Assembly: GCA_028564675.1 (NCBI GenBank)
Contig: JAOVVO010000294.1
Coordinates: forward strand, 1-64,000
From: Onchocerca lupi
Lineage: Eukaryota > Nematoda > Chromadorea > Rhabditida > Onchocercidae
Reading direction: 5' to 3'
Length of the DNA: 64,000 nucleotides
A program made the translations under genes and the position numbers. Numbering within the stretch: the first letter of the stretch is position 1; every line of letters begins with the position of its first letter. Shown here in pieces: positions 35,246-47,999 of this stretch. The notes beneath the pieces were generated by a model. The model had not been told where the DNA came from. It was given only the letters and a program-made list of their open reading frames with translations, and did not search any database.

Positions 35246-37591
35246 TGTTGATTATCGAACAGCTAATTCTCTTTGAAGGTTATATTCACCTTTACATCAA
35301 TGAACATCACAAAACATCGATTACTGATCCTACCATTTTGTTTGTTTTATTAATTTATATGTAAAGAGAAAATTATGAGAAGACTATTGATGCGAATATC
35401 TTTGTTTTCCTGTCTATTATTTGCTGTTGTATCGATAGTCTTCAAGTAATTTTCCTAATTAAGCAGTCTAATTGTTTCAAGGTGTCTTAATCTTTCTTCA
35501 GAAATTCGCTAATTTTCTCTAAAGATGAACGCCGTACATCTTCCTTTTACGTTCCTCTTATAATTTAATAAGAGAATGACTGAAGCGAACCAGATATTTC
35601 TAAAAAGTAATGAATTCGAGACTAGATCTAATGAATAATCTATAATTACTTTGGCTCAGACAGATTTAACCACAAAGAATAATTGTTTGATTCTTAATCT
35701 AATTTTCTGAACGTAACGATTGCTCCAAGAAATGAATCTGGACGATTAAGCTATTGAAAATGTTATGTATGTACGTTTCCATATTTATGATTTATACTTG
35801 TAGATTTTAATCTATTAATATTGACGAAATATTCTACCGGATATTTTAAACAGGCTTAAAAATGACAACTAAACATCACGAAGAGCTCAAACATTCCACA
35901 ATCAAATTATATTAGAAACTGATAAAATAAAATTAAACGCATCTTCAATAACAACATATATAATGATTTTTCTTTTACATTACATGATTTTGTGTCAACC
36001 GCTTTACTTACATAACTTAAGTAATTGTTAACATTCGGTAAAAGATTTTATCTGATGTTCTGTCAGAGTAATATTAAAAGTAGCAAGTGGATAATTCATG
36101 CATAATGCGTTTCTCCTATATATATTATCATCGAAATATATTTAAACCACATAAACATTCTTTTTTCAATTATCTTGTTGGAATAATTCCAAATAAAATC
36201 AAACTGATTGAAAAAATCGGAAGCATTATTGCTGGCTTTTTAATAATTAATTGTCTATTGTTTAGATCAGCCAAAAAATCAACTGTATGAATTTGTTTTC
36301 CATTTCTTCAATTATTGAAAATAAAAGAAAAAAGAAACAATTATTTTTCCATGCTCATCGTTATATAGCAAAACAAGTCATATCTTTTCGAGCATTTTAC
36401 CAAGCAAGTATTTATAGCTCACTTTCGCTAAATGAATATGCAAAATGATGAAAAGAATACTGTAAATTGTATGAATTTTATATTTACATATCCAAAGATA
36501 TTTTCCACGAAAAAGACTTAAGTAATGATATCATCAGGAAGGTTTCAAAAAGTAAAAAAACTTTAGCAACAACTGTAACAGAAATATCGTAATTTTTAGA
36601 ATACCGAACTACAACTCATTCATACTGAAAGAAGTCCATCTTATCATTAATCATTCCTACACCTTCACCAACATCATCTCAGCTATTCTTGGTTACAGTC
36701 CATACGGTTCAGAAAAATCCGAAATATTCAATCACTGTAAATAAGGAGTGTTATAGGTCAAAAAGTCCTGGGACCAACAAGCCGATAGCATGTTTACCGC
36801 CAAAGCGCTCCGATTAACAAATAAACAGAGTGAGATTAACCAGTTATAAGGGGATACATAGGAGATCAGGAAAAGAATAGACGTTTTGAGAGGACTTGAA
36901 TGATTCGGATTTTGGAACAGAATCAGTTCTGTGTGGCTTTCAAGTTCGGAGTTCTTACACCGACGCAACGATAGCAACAATTCGACACAGCAATCAAAAA
37001 TCATGAAGTAGTATTCTTCTCTACGAGCGACAAAGGAAAGAATAATTCAGTGATCAATTTGCTTGGATATTCTTTGATAATTGTTTGTAACATAAACGAA
37101 GAATCACTGTTCTGTCCATTGATTAAATCTTCTCAAAAAAGATTTTTCTTTGTCGCAATACACATAATTTAAAAACTTTCGCAACAATTGGTATCCCATA
37201 CCGTAATTCATATCTCCTCATATCGTAAGGTGCGGGATAATTCCAGAAAAACATTAGAACTCTCTACTGTACTTCTATCAGTGACTACGGTAGCAATACA
37301 TCCACATTCTGGAAATACCAGACATGTATGGTCTCGTAACGAAGGACTGGTGGCGCGTTAGAAGACAGTTTGAATCTCTTGATTATACACTTTTCTGCCT
37401 ATCACGAACTGATTGGTGAATTCGCTAAAGATTAGTTTTGTCGTATGATCTTGTTGATACTGTCCCGAAATAATTGGCCTGATATGCTTACATTGTATGG
37501 AATGACCGATGGTCATTCTTTTGCCATTTTCTAAAAGATATTGAGAATTTAGAATCATTTTTGAATGAGTGATTGAAGGAAACGACGAACA
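35246..37591. other. Intergenic region between the mlt-11-like gene and mcm-10
   Basis: No secure gene. Two coding-like patches occur: minus-strand open frame 37004-36732 (90 codons; GC content looks higher than nearby) and minus-strand frame 37558-37208 with one internal stop. Neither could be assigned to a family. The remainder is plain AT-rich DNA. Confidence 0.4.
37208..37558 (-). pseudogene. Unassigned minus-strand reading frame with one internal stop
   Basis: From ATG 37558 one frame stays open for 66 codons, meets TAA at 37360-37358, and then continues open in the same frame for another 49 codons to TGA at 37210-37208. The composition looks coding (peptides such as GQYQQDHTTKLIFSEF and CLVFPECGCIATVV). 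No family was recognised. It starts only 34 bases from the ATG of mcm-10 on the opposite strand, so it may be a decayed head-to-head gene, part of a mobile element, or chance. Confidence 0.25.
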
Positions 37592-40500
37592 ATGAATGAG
37601 ACACTTGGTGAATTATTAAATTTGTTCGAAGATGACGAACAATTCCAAGGTTATTCATTTCATAAGTCTTGGTGGTATAATATCTGCTATAATGATATTA
37701 CTCACTTATTGTTGCCTTAATCTGATCAGAATAACAGACCTGCCCTCAATGCATATATCTTTTTTGTGGTATTTTTTTCGAGACGGTTGGCATCTTTCTA
37801 TGAAAATTCACTCTTAGAACATGTCTTAATTAATGCTATGATTTTGTTGCAATTTTCAGCGCAGAAATTAGAGAACATCAATGATGAGAATAGTAAAGAA
37901 ATAAAGAAGATGGATAATAAACAAAAAGAAGAAACGCTTGGTTTATATATGTCGAATGCAAATGGTGCAGATAAGAAACGTAAGTATAAAATACAAAAAA
38001 CTGATCTGAATGAATGATAAGCTGTGTATTATTTTATATCGAATTATGGATTTCTTATTTTTTTCGGATTGTAAATTGCGAATTTATGTGGGTTATGCTT
38101 CATTGTTTTCGCTGTTCCCTGTTAATTTGTTCTTGTAAGTGCAGGAAAAAACAGAATTAAAATATGCTATTAAAGTCATTATCATAAGCCATATATTAAT
38201 AAGGCAATCGATATAGTTGGTATTTTTTACGTCTGTAAAGAAGTAAAAATTTCCTGTAATTTAATTCCAGCAATTCGCTCTCTCATTCCAATAGATTTTG
38301 GATGTTCGAAAGAGAATGGCGTTGACAATGGCCGAAAGAAAAAAACTAATAATGAAGGCAGTTTGCCGCATGCTGATATAAGCTCAAGCGAAGATGAGTG
38401 GAGCAGAAACGATCACGTGTGAGTCAACTAGATTCTTTATTTTGATTCCAAAGAATCCATCCCGGAAAATTAACTTGCTCATTTTGTCCTTTTAATGTTT
38501 TGGAATCCATCTTAGCGACGCTGGTCGAAGCATCAGAGATCAATTGAAAGAAGCGAAAAGGAATCACTCGGATTTTTTACCCAATCGGGTTGGTTTCTAT
38601 TATTGTAATGTTATATATATATATTTTTTTAATATTCAAATCCTGCTCATCTTTACCATTCTGTTTGCATGTGTTACTATTTTCTTTTCTTAGTTTTCAC
38701 GAAATACCAAATTATTTATTCTGAATTGTCCTAGAATTAAGTTTTTATTTTGATATCAAAAAGAGCAGTGTATATCGAATTTGAATAATCTATTTTCTGG
38801 TTTTCATTTATTTCAGATGGAATCTACGAAGAGACAAGGACTCAATGTTGAAGAAAATCGTTGTAAGCTCCAGGGAAAAGCTCAGCAAATCACAAAAACC
38901 ATCGAATCATCATCAAAAGATGCGCTGAAAGTTTATGACCCATTTTTTGGTATTCGTATCAGGTATTTAGTTCATTTTGAAAGAGTGGTTCGCAATCTTG
39001 TTATCTCTCTTTTTTGTGTAAAAGAGATAAGGGTTTTTATTCCACATTAACAATCAATTCCTTTCAAATTGTGTTTCGAAGAAGAGAAAATAGGAGAGCT
39101 TTTTATTGTCTGAAGGCGATCTGAAGAAATTTTTTTCTGTTTAATCAAATTAATCATAAATTAATCTCTTAATAATACAAATCATGACGTATATAAACTA
39201 TTGCAGAAATCCAACACTTTCATCAGCAGCCTTTGAGTCATATTGTGATGGTTTGAAGAAAATCCGCTTGAGCCAACTGAAATCCTTTGCTGTAAGAACT
39301 TCATTTTAAGCGACTTTTTTAATCTATTTTTTTCGTGACACTGTGAGTAAAAAAGAATATTAATCATAGATGACAGTGTGATTATCTGCAATGTTAAAAT
39401 TGTAATTCGTGTAAATCAACGAGACTTGTTGAATCAAGAAAATTGAATGATGTGATTAATTTATAGCAGCTAAATAGTAAATGGATTTCCTTGGCGGTTA
39501 TCGTAGAAAAAACGGGTTGTCGTAAAAGCGCAAACGGACATGAGTATATGATTTGGAATGTTTCCGATCTAACGGTACATTGTTTTTAAAATTGGAAATA
39601 TAAAGTCAGTATAGATATTGTTTAATATCTTTTTTTTTTTTTTTTAAGTATTCTTTTGTTACAATATATTGATTGCAACAAAATGAAATTCCCATAGTTG
39701 AAAATTAAAATTTTAGTGTTTTAGAATTCCCTAAATGGAAATATTAGGATTCTCGTGTTCGGTGACTGCATCAAAAAATTTTGGAAATTGCAGCCTGGTA
39801 GTGTTATTGCGCTTGTAACACCACCTTTTGCTGATGGCGACGATAAACGAAGTAAAATTAAGATTTTTTAAACCCTTTTTATTTCATTTTTAAACCGGTC
39901 ATCAGAATTTTCACTCCCTAATGCAGATGCATCTTTCATTTAGGACAGAATGCATGTAATACGCGCAATATATAAGATTCCTAAATGAAACTCATTTTTC
40001 CATTGCTAAACATTTTTGTCTAATCTGTCTTATATTATGTTCAATCTCTTTTTTTTTTCTTCGTTTTCCATCGTTCAGCTGGTGTTTTTTTCAGTAACAG
40101 TAAAATTAACGAAATGTGCTCAAGTTTTGGAAATGGGATTTTGCCCGGATTTTGGTTACTGCAAGGTTGTTTCAAACATACTAGAAATATGTTCGTTTAA
40201 TCAGAAGGCAAAAATTAAACCGCAAAGAAACGTGTTAAATGACTTTCTGTACTAATATTGGTGCAACAAAATGAGTTGGAATTATGTTGAGTGAGTGATG
40301 ATTAAATGATTGTTAGGAATTCCTTACCAAGTCTAAAAAACATGTTCTTCGAATAGGCAGTCAAAAAAGATGGTGGATTGTGTCAAAACGTAGTAAACTT
40401 GTCGCACTGCGAGCGCTGCGTTTATCACATTCAACGAGCAGCTCAGAAATTTACAGCAAATCGTGGCTCATTTGCGTCTGTACTATCAAATCCTAATCAA

Positions 40501-43500
40501 AAATTGCCATTGCGGGAATCGAATTCATTTTCTGACAATATATTTACAATTTCGAGGTTAGTTTTAGATGTCGAAATGACGATCTAAAGTAATTTCAAGT
40601 TTTTAACTTTTATAATGGAATTTATGATCATAATCTCTATGTACATACAGGTAAAAGGAATAACATTTATGCTACACGAATCTTTTAGGGCTACCAAAGT
40701 TTCAACAAATACCTTGTCGATAAATGAAAGTAGAAAAAATTTCAAACAACAGCAAGCTGCGAGTTTAATGCAATCGAAAAGTTTAAAGCAATGTGAAAAA
40801 ATGATGCTAAATGATATAATTGCAAAGGAGGTAAGCTTCTATGTTTAATTAGATAATGAAAATCAGTGGTTTTTATCGTTATCAATATGTCCATATTATT
40901 TAGGGATTTAACATCCATTTATTACTAAGTGTAATTAATTGCTTCCTTCACTGACAACTTATTCGAACTGTCTAGTCATCCCATGCTTGAAGCATTGGAG
41001 ATGATTGACATGATTTTCACAAAAGCAGCGCGGACTATAAACACTATGTCTTGAAATCGAACTTATTAGCAAATTTTGAATAGGATCTTATTTGCTTGTT
41101 ATTTATTCTGTCGATTGTAAGTTATCTTTTGCAAAGAATTTCGAATGATTTTCCTTTTTTATAGACTAAAATTTGTGGTAACAGAAACGCATTGCAACTG
41201 CATGGAAAAATTTTGCCGGGAAAAAGGAGCGATGAATCATTTAAAGAGTTTCTGCAGAAGGAGGTTTCTGATTCGTAAATTAATTAAGCTAGCTGGAAAC
41301 TCGAAATATTATATGCTAATGGTTTAATTTCTGGAAGATTGACTCACCAAACTTGTAGTATGTACAAAACTCATCTCCCGTTAATTGATTTAGATTACAG
41401 TTCCGTACTAAAAACTCTTTAAGAACACTAGAATAATCAGAAACTATTTCCTGCTTTTAAAATACTAATACATAACAATATGTTAAAGAGAAAAAATTCT
41501 TTTCTTACTTGCAGAATTCACAAGTTGCTTCATCTATGAGAGGTTTCGGAAAACTAGTAATCTACAATTGTTATGAAGCAATTCTTTCTCTAGCTTTAAT
41601 AGTAGATTTAAGTCCTTCTTATTGGAAAGACATTTTCTGAAGTAGCAAACAGTGGGAAAATATTAAAAAGTTTGCTTTAAAATATTGCTAGTTTAGCGCC
41701 AGATGCTTCTCGAATGATATCTGGAGCGATATATTATACATTATTCAGGATGAAAACAAAAACTCGACGCATTCGCCAATCCTTGGCAAAGGCTTGAATT
41801 CGGGTTCTGTCTTACTGACTAGTCCTAGAAAAATTTGCAGCAAATTAAGTGCTTCAGAAAATGCTAAGGTTGGTGAATTTTCAACAATAATTATATCAAT
41901 ATCACTGATATAATGATATATTTAGGTCAACGCTTCTTCCAGTACTGATACATTTACATCTCTAAAATAGAATAAATGAGGTCGAATGAGGTTTTAATCA
42001 TTAGGCCGTTACATCCAATCCTTTTATTGAACTCAATGTAATTGTTTGCAGCGAAAAGCTATTGCAACAATAATGAAAAAAGGTGGTTTGGAAAAAGCTG
42101 ATCCAAACTCAATCAACGGCAAGTCTAAAAAGAGACGTTTATTTTGTAAGTCATTTTGTGATTTATTCATGATTTCCATCGTACATTTTTCAGCTAATGA
42201 TATAAAAATTCTGAATTGGAAGCATTTTCTGAATAATTTGACCGAAGTTATATTATCATTCTGATGTGATACATTATACTAATATCTCACTTATCTCATT
42301 TGCAATTTGAATATAATTGTTCAATTCTGTAATAGGTTATTTTTTACAAAATATTGATATGTGCTCTGCCAGTATTTATTTCATTTGCTTTCCTTAATTT
42401 CGTCGAATTAAAAATCATTGTGCTAGCCGGCTTAATCTTAGAATTTCAATTGAGTTGCAATACTGAAAGAAACTTTGTGATGAATTTATAAAAACTTATA
42501 CAGTGCTTCAATTCAATGAATTCCATAGAAACTTCTTCAGTTTCCCCAGAGCATAAAAGACAACAGGAAATGAAGAAGTCCGAAGTTAATGGAAATGCTA
42601 ATGACAAATCAGGAAAAGTGGGAAAATTCTCGAGGATCGTTTATACTGCCGATGAAATTTCAACACTGTTGAAGAAAAGAAGCAATCATGAAGTTGATCT
42701 TCGTCATGTAAGTTTACTTACTGTTGAAAATGCGAAATAAACTGAATTTTTATTAAGGTTTCAACTTTTGCATTACACTATATCACTGCTAATTGCCATT
42801 GTAAAAGATTGTTATATTTTATGCTGATGAGCATGTCAAATTTCAAAACAATTCAATTTGATTTCAGAAGCCGAAAAGTTTTGTTCTGTAGCTTTAAAAT
42901 TCATATAATATAATAATAAATGGCACGATTATTTGATCATTTTAATCATTATATAATTTTAAATTGAAAGTATTTCTCACATATCTTCTATCTCTCCCTA
43001 AATAGTGATTGTCATCTAAAATGCTTGAAATCTTTCTAGGAAGATGCTGTTCGTGAAGAGCGTTACTTCCATGCCATGGAAGAGAAAGAGAAATTGGAAA
43101 ATTATTTAACCAATACTATGGAAGTCAGAAATTGCAATGTAGTTATGTGCATTCAGGTATACCATTCTCCAAATATTCTCACAAGATGTGGATTTAGAGG
43201 CGAAAAAGTTCAGTATTGCAATTTATCGCAGACATTCAGAGATGTTGAAGAAAAACTGTGATATTTGTTCATATCATAGTTTATTTATTGAGATTTTTAC
43301 CGCAAACATAATCACAGCTTCTGAAATTAAAGCAACGAAGTAATGGAAAGATTTATTAACAATAATAATTACATGTTTTGCAGTGCAATTATACGTCACA
43401 CAAACAGAGTGATCTATGCAAACAGTTGCATCATACTGTAAAACAGTGCAAGGCCAATAAGCTATTCTTTCGTTGTAAACAATGTCATAAGCGTGTAATT

Positions 43501-43931
43501 TCGTACGAACGACTGCCTACGGCTTCTTGTACTGTTAGTCTTTTTGATTTGAGAAGTTCTTGGCAATATAATATAGATGTTAAAATCAAAGTTCATCAAA
43601 CCAAGTTGATCTGTCATAATACTTCACAAGCATTAGAAAGATGTCATTTGCTCATATTTGAAACTATATATTCCTCAACGAATAACTTCCGCATTTCTAA
43701 TTCTTTTTCATAAAACAAAGTTAAGTAAGAAAGACAAACATTTAGTCCTCAATCTATTTTTAATAATCTGTAAACCATTGATGAGTACCAGTCTTTTATA
43801 TCATAAATTGTTTCTAGCGTTGCGGGCACAACGACTTTCAACGGGTAGCGATGAAAGATGAAAGAAGGGTAAAATTGGCACAGGAAAATCTGCTTTTACG
43901 TGGCGAAGAACGGAAGTATGTTAATTGCTAA
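37592..43931 (+). CDS. mcm-10: MCM10 DNA replication initiation factor
   Basis: MCM10 binds single- and double-stranded DNA and the CMG helicase and helps start and sustain replication forks. Nineteen exons keep frame: 37592-37649, 37860-37979, 38295-38418, 38516-38588, 38817-38962, 39207-39291, 39467-39574, 39725-39851, 40095-40165, 40357-40556, 40689-40830, 41165-41263, 41515-41556, 41749-41868, 42052-42145, 42541-42707, 43040-43156, 43384-43533, 43818-43931; about 718 residues. The N-terminus is acidic and predicted coiled. Residues about 170-300 form the OB-fold (GLKKIRLSQLKSF, FWKLQPGSVIAL). A CCCH zinc finger follows (FCPDFGYCKAVKKDGGLC, then CERCVYH). The C-terminal DNA-binding region has two zinc clusters (CIQCNYTSH; FRCKQCHKR...CTRCG), as in animal MCM10. 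Exon 41165-41263 uses an atypical donor (GTTTCT) and is the least certain. Confidence 0.93.
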
Positions 43932-44654
43932 CATGTTTTTATGTTGGGATTTCCCATTCTTCCACGTCTAATTTTTCCGTTTGAAGAGCTGGTATTTATT
44001 GATCATTATCAGTAATTATTCGTCACAAAGAGAAATGAGATTCTATTCCTCCATGTCCGATGGTTTCATTGAGAGTTAATAAAGAAAAAAGTGAGATGGA
44101 ATTGTAGCCTTTGTCACGTAGGTAGGATGACACACAAAAGTTTTCGCATGTATTTTACAAATATTGTAAAATTTGTTGACAATGAATTGTGACTTTAACT
44201 GTGTAACGGAAAGCATTCGGTACATGCTTTGAATTCATGTTGTGAAGCTATAAAAATAAAAATTAAAAAAAAAAAAAAATGATATGCATAATTGTCGGAA
44301 TGTTTGCACAACTTGCAAGACTTGTCATATGTTACCCATATTTTTGTGTCAAATATCTGATTATGAGATACGTTACTCTAACATATTCATGCACATTATG
44401 TATGTGTTTTCTGAAAAATTACGCTAAATGATACAAGTATATCAATATGAAGCGAAGTGATACAAATATATGGCTAGCGAACGCAAATTCATTAAATGAA
44501 ATTTCGAACAAGTAAAAGGTTGCAGATTTCCAATTTCATCTCATTTTTATAAAATTTCAAATTGATTCTGCAGCTGAAAGCTGCAATTTCAACAAAACTG
44601 TAATGCAAGAAAACTGCAGCTTTTAACTGTTCTTATCAAATTATTGTTTAAGGA
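43932..44654. other. Convergent 3' region between mcm-10 and the cathepsin F-like gene
   Basis: About 720 bases hold the 3' untranslated regions of the two facing genes. It includes a 13-base A run at 44267-44279 and no other recognisable feature. Confidence 0.5.
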
Positions 44655-47600
44655 TCAGTAAATGAGTGCAGATGATACCAAATCGCTAACACCACAAACA
44701 TCTCTGCCACGCCTCAAACGGAAGTAACCATCTTCACCCCATTGCTGACTCCAGCTATTCTTGATCGTCCAATAGGGTAGATCATCTTTAATACCATAGC
44801 CGGTGATCAGTACTCCATGATTAATTTTCGACGGTGGACAACGTTTTCGGCTTGGATGAAGAATTCCACTTTTATAATATGCTAGCAGTTCGGCATCAAT
44901 TCCTTAAAAAGATCATTCTGAAATATGTTTTTACCAACTAGAAATTAGAAATTTGAATTCAAATTCCGAATATGTTGTTAAATAATTTTTAAGTTAAAAT
45001 TTCAATAGTATCAGCTACAATGATGTCTACTCAGATGTGAAATGCCAATGTGTCAGATAAGGTCTTGTATGCTTGTCTAAAAAATTAAGTACAAATAATA
45101 TTTAATAACACTCACCAACAGAAAGTGGCCCACGTTGAGCAATCCACGCTTGCATGATTGTCTCATTACGTGGAATTTCCACGGCATCATCGATACTAAC
45201 GGCAATATCTCTTCGGACCAAATGGCACGTTCCATTTTTCGCTTTATATGGGTATTGATCCTCCGGTTCCAAACCACCCATTCTTATTATTTCTCTGAAA
45301 ACTATGGTAAGCTATATCTTATTCTATTTTAGTGGAAGAATGAGTTTCGTACCTCAAAAACAAAAATCAAACGTTTTTTTATTTTTAAATCCCAAAAAAT
45401 AGATTTTTTCAAGAATTGAACTTCTTCCTCAAATTCTCCTATCTTTCTACCCATGTACTTCTCACGCCCATATCAAAATATTGCAGAATGACCGGAAAGC
45501 ATTGATTGGTAATCCTCCGTTGCATCCTTTATCAACCACATCGCAATCAATCAATTCTTGTTCTGAGAGAGATATCAAATCGCCTTTTTTAATAGCCCAG
45601 AGGCTCTCAACATTGCCAGTAACAGAAAAAGCCCAACAACTACCGCAGGGACCTAAAATATAGCACTAAATCATATCAAAACATTAAAATTAAAGAATGG
45701 TCGAAAATAATCTGTCTTTGAGAATCAAACAAGTAACAATCATTACTATCTATCATTATTTTCTAGATACTTCGACAAATAACAAACTTGCAGACCTTGA
45801 TTTTTTACTGGGGTTACAACTCCTTTCTCGCGCCAATCAAAGCTTCTTGGTAAATTATTCAATGAAAGGTTAAATTTTTCTAAATCGAAATTAATATTTA
45901 GGTTTTTTTTGTTGGATTCTACGCTTTGCCACCACAAATTCGGCAGCATTATCTGAAAATTTCGACTGTTTATTAATAAACAATACCAAATTTCTGGTTC
46001 ACCACAATCATTTTCCAATTTTGATTTCGAATATCGATTCTTGTTTTCCAAAAAGAAAAAAATTGATCAACCATTAACACTAATAAAACATTTGACCTGC
46101 TGATCAAATGATTATGCAAAAAAAAAAAAAAAAAAAAAATGATACATATAAAAAGATATGTTATCTCTGACTGCTTCTTCAAAAATTTGTAAGTGAGCAC
46201 ACATTTTTAAAATCTAAATAGAAAAGAATTCCAATTTTAACTTTTCTGAATTCTTCAGGCGTCATATCGCTGAATATTGTTTCGCCATAAATCGCTGTTC
46301 CTTTTTCTTCATATTGCAATTTCTGCGCAAAATGCATATTTTGCATGTATATTTTGAAACGATTCAGTTGTTCCATTTTGGAAGAATATGACCATTTGAA
46401 TCTAAAAAATTTAGAATTGTAGTGATTTTTTAACTGTAGCTCTTATTTTAGCTAGGTTTTGGATTTGGGAAAATCTCAGTGTCCTAAAGATTAGAAATAT
46501 ATCAGAAATGAGAGAAACTTCTCACTTGTTGATAAAATTTAAGAAATTATTCCATAACATCACGGTCTTTGGTTCTAGCCACTCTTGCGAGACGTTAGTT
46601 TTTGATTCCAGTGACTTCATGTCCACTTTCATACTAGCATCTGGTGCGCGACTGAAACAATCATCAATTTCAACATTTCATTCAAAATTTGTTTTTAATC
46701 ATAAAACAGCAGAAAGCAACCTGCTCGTTTCGATTAACTCTTCTGATGAATCGTAGTTGGAACATGTCAAAAGCTTAGTCTTAGCAGATTTTCTCCAATT
46801 TGGTCGAAATATTTCAAATGTGCAAGCCTGAAAAAGAATTAAAAGTAATTTGGAAGATAAATAAGCATTTTTGCTACTTAAGACTTCTTAAAAAATTGTA
46901 ATTCATAATTTGATCCTCACAAAATTTTACTGAAACCTGCTGCAAAACACTGATGCACTTCGAAAAGTTACAGAAATAAATACATATATATCACCAAGTT
47001 TTAAACATGCCATATTTTTGTCATGTAATTTCAAATTTTTCAAATTCAAATTTTTTTTTTTAGGAATTTAAAAATATTACCTTCAAACCGATTGCTTTTT
47101 TCGCTGTGCAATGTTTATTGTCAAAGTTGGCATGAATCTGAAATTTCTGACTTTGCAGCAGAAATAGATAATTCTAGGTTTGATATAAAAAAGCAAATTA
47201 AAAGGATTAAAAACCTTACAACTTTTGTACAATTCGAAAGAGCGATTGCAATCTTGATCGAAAAATGCATTCCAGTATCATAAATATCATTAATATCCAA
47301 AATTTCCACTGGAATCCACCGATAACTGTCTTTGGAGATTTTGTTGTATTCTGCGATTGATAATGATAACAAATCCTATAATTACAATAGACGAAAAATA
47401 AATATTCTAAATATTGCAACGCAAAATTTCCATTAGCCAATTTCTTCCATCGCCAAGTAAAATCGATGACATGTCATCTCAGTCGATAATTATGAATAGA
47501 GGGTAATTTTATTCTTCATTTTTTAAGTTTTTAACAATTTTGAAATTTGTTTTGAAATCCAAATAAAACTTCTTGATCTTCGTTATAGTCCATCTTGACT

Positions 47601-47999
47601 ATTCTTCCAAATAAATTAAACATTCAAATTCATTGTTCGATGTTCTGTTTTCAATATTTACTCATTACTTATTTTTTAATCTAATCAAATCTAAACAAAA
47701 GTTTAGATTAATTTTCAACTTCAAATCATCACAGTATAAAATTATTATTTAAATAGTTAATGTTGACGTTAAAGTTATATGTCAAAAATTGACCTTTGAG
47801 TAAAGGTCATAGTATTAACCATCGAACTATTTATTTTAATCCACCTGTAATCATGCTATTATCTTTATGCCATAGATGAGAACAAATTCTTCCTTACCTC
47901 ATATAAGTCTGCATCATGATGATTATCAATCACGGGCTTCTCAAATGCTACGAGAGCATGAAGCCCTAATAAAATTACCCAACAGCTGCTGGCCAACAT
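44655..47999 (-). CDS. Cathepsin F-like papain-family cysteine protease (C1A) with cystatin-like prodomain
   Basis: Ten minus-strand exons: 47999-47898, 47375-47220, 47137-47081, 46827-46721, 46651-46526, 46401-46242, 45952-45796, 45652-45493, 45294-45116, 44902-44655; frame is kept throughout, 483 residues, close to human cathepsin F. Order: signal peptide (MLASSCWVILLGLHALVA), a cystatin-like region (about 35-120), an I29 inhibitor propeptide (about 165-240, with FSDMTPEEF), and the mature protease starting near LPRSFDWREKG. The active site is complete: Gln288 in PVKNQG, Cys294 in GPCGSCWAF, His430 in KINHGVLI and Asn450 in TIKNSW. CNGGLP and GGLEPEDQYPY are typical of cathepsin F. It is probably lysosomal or secreted; in filariae such enzymes act in embryogenesis and moulting. 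C. elegans tag-196 is the likely counterpart. Confidence 0.94.
46110..46138. repeat. A homopolymer in an intron of the cathepsin F-like gene
   Basis: About 29 A on the plus strand (T on the coding strand) between exons 6 and 7. Confidence 0.85.
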
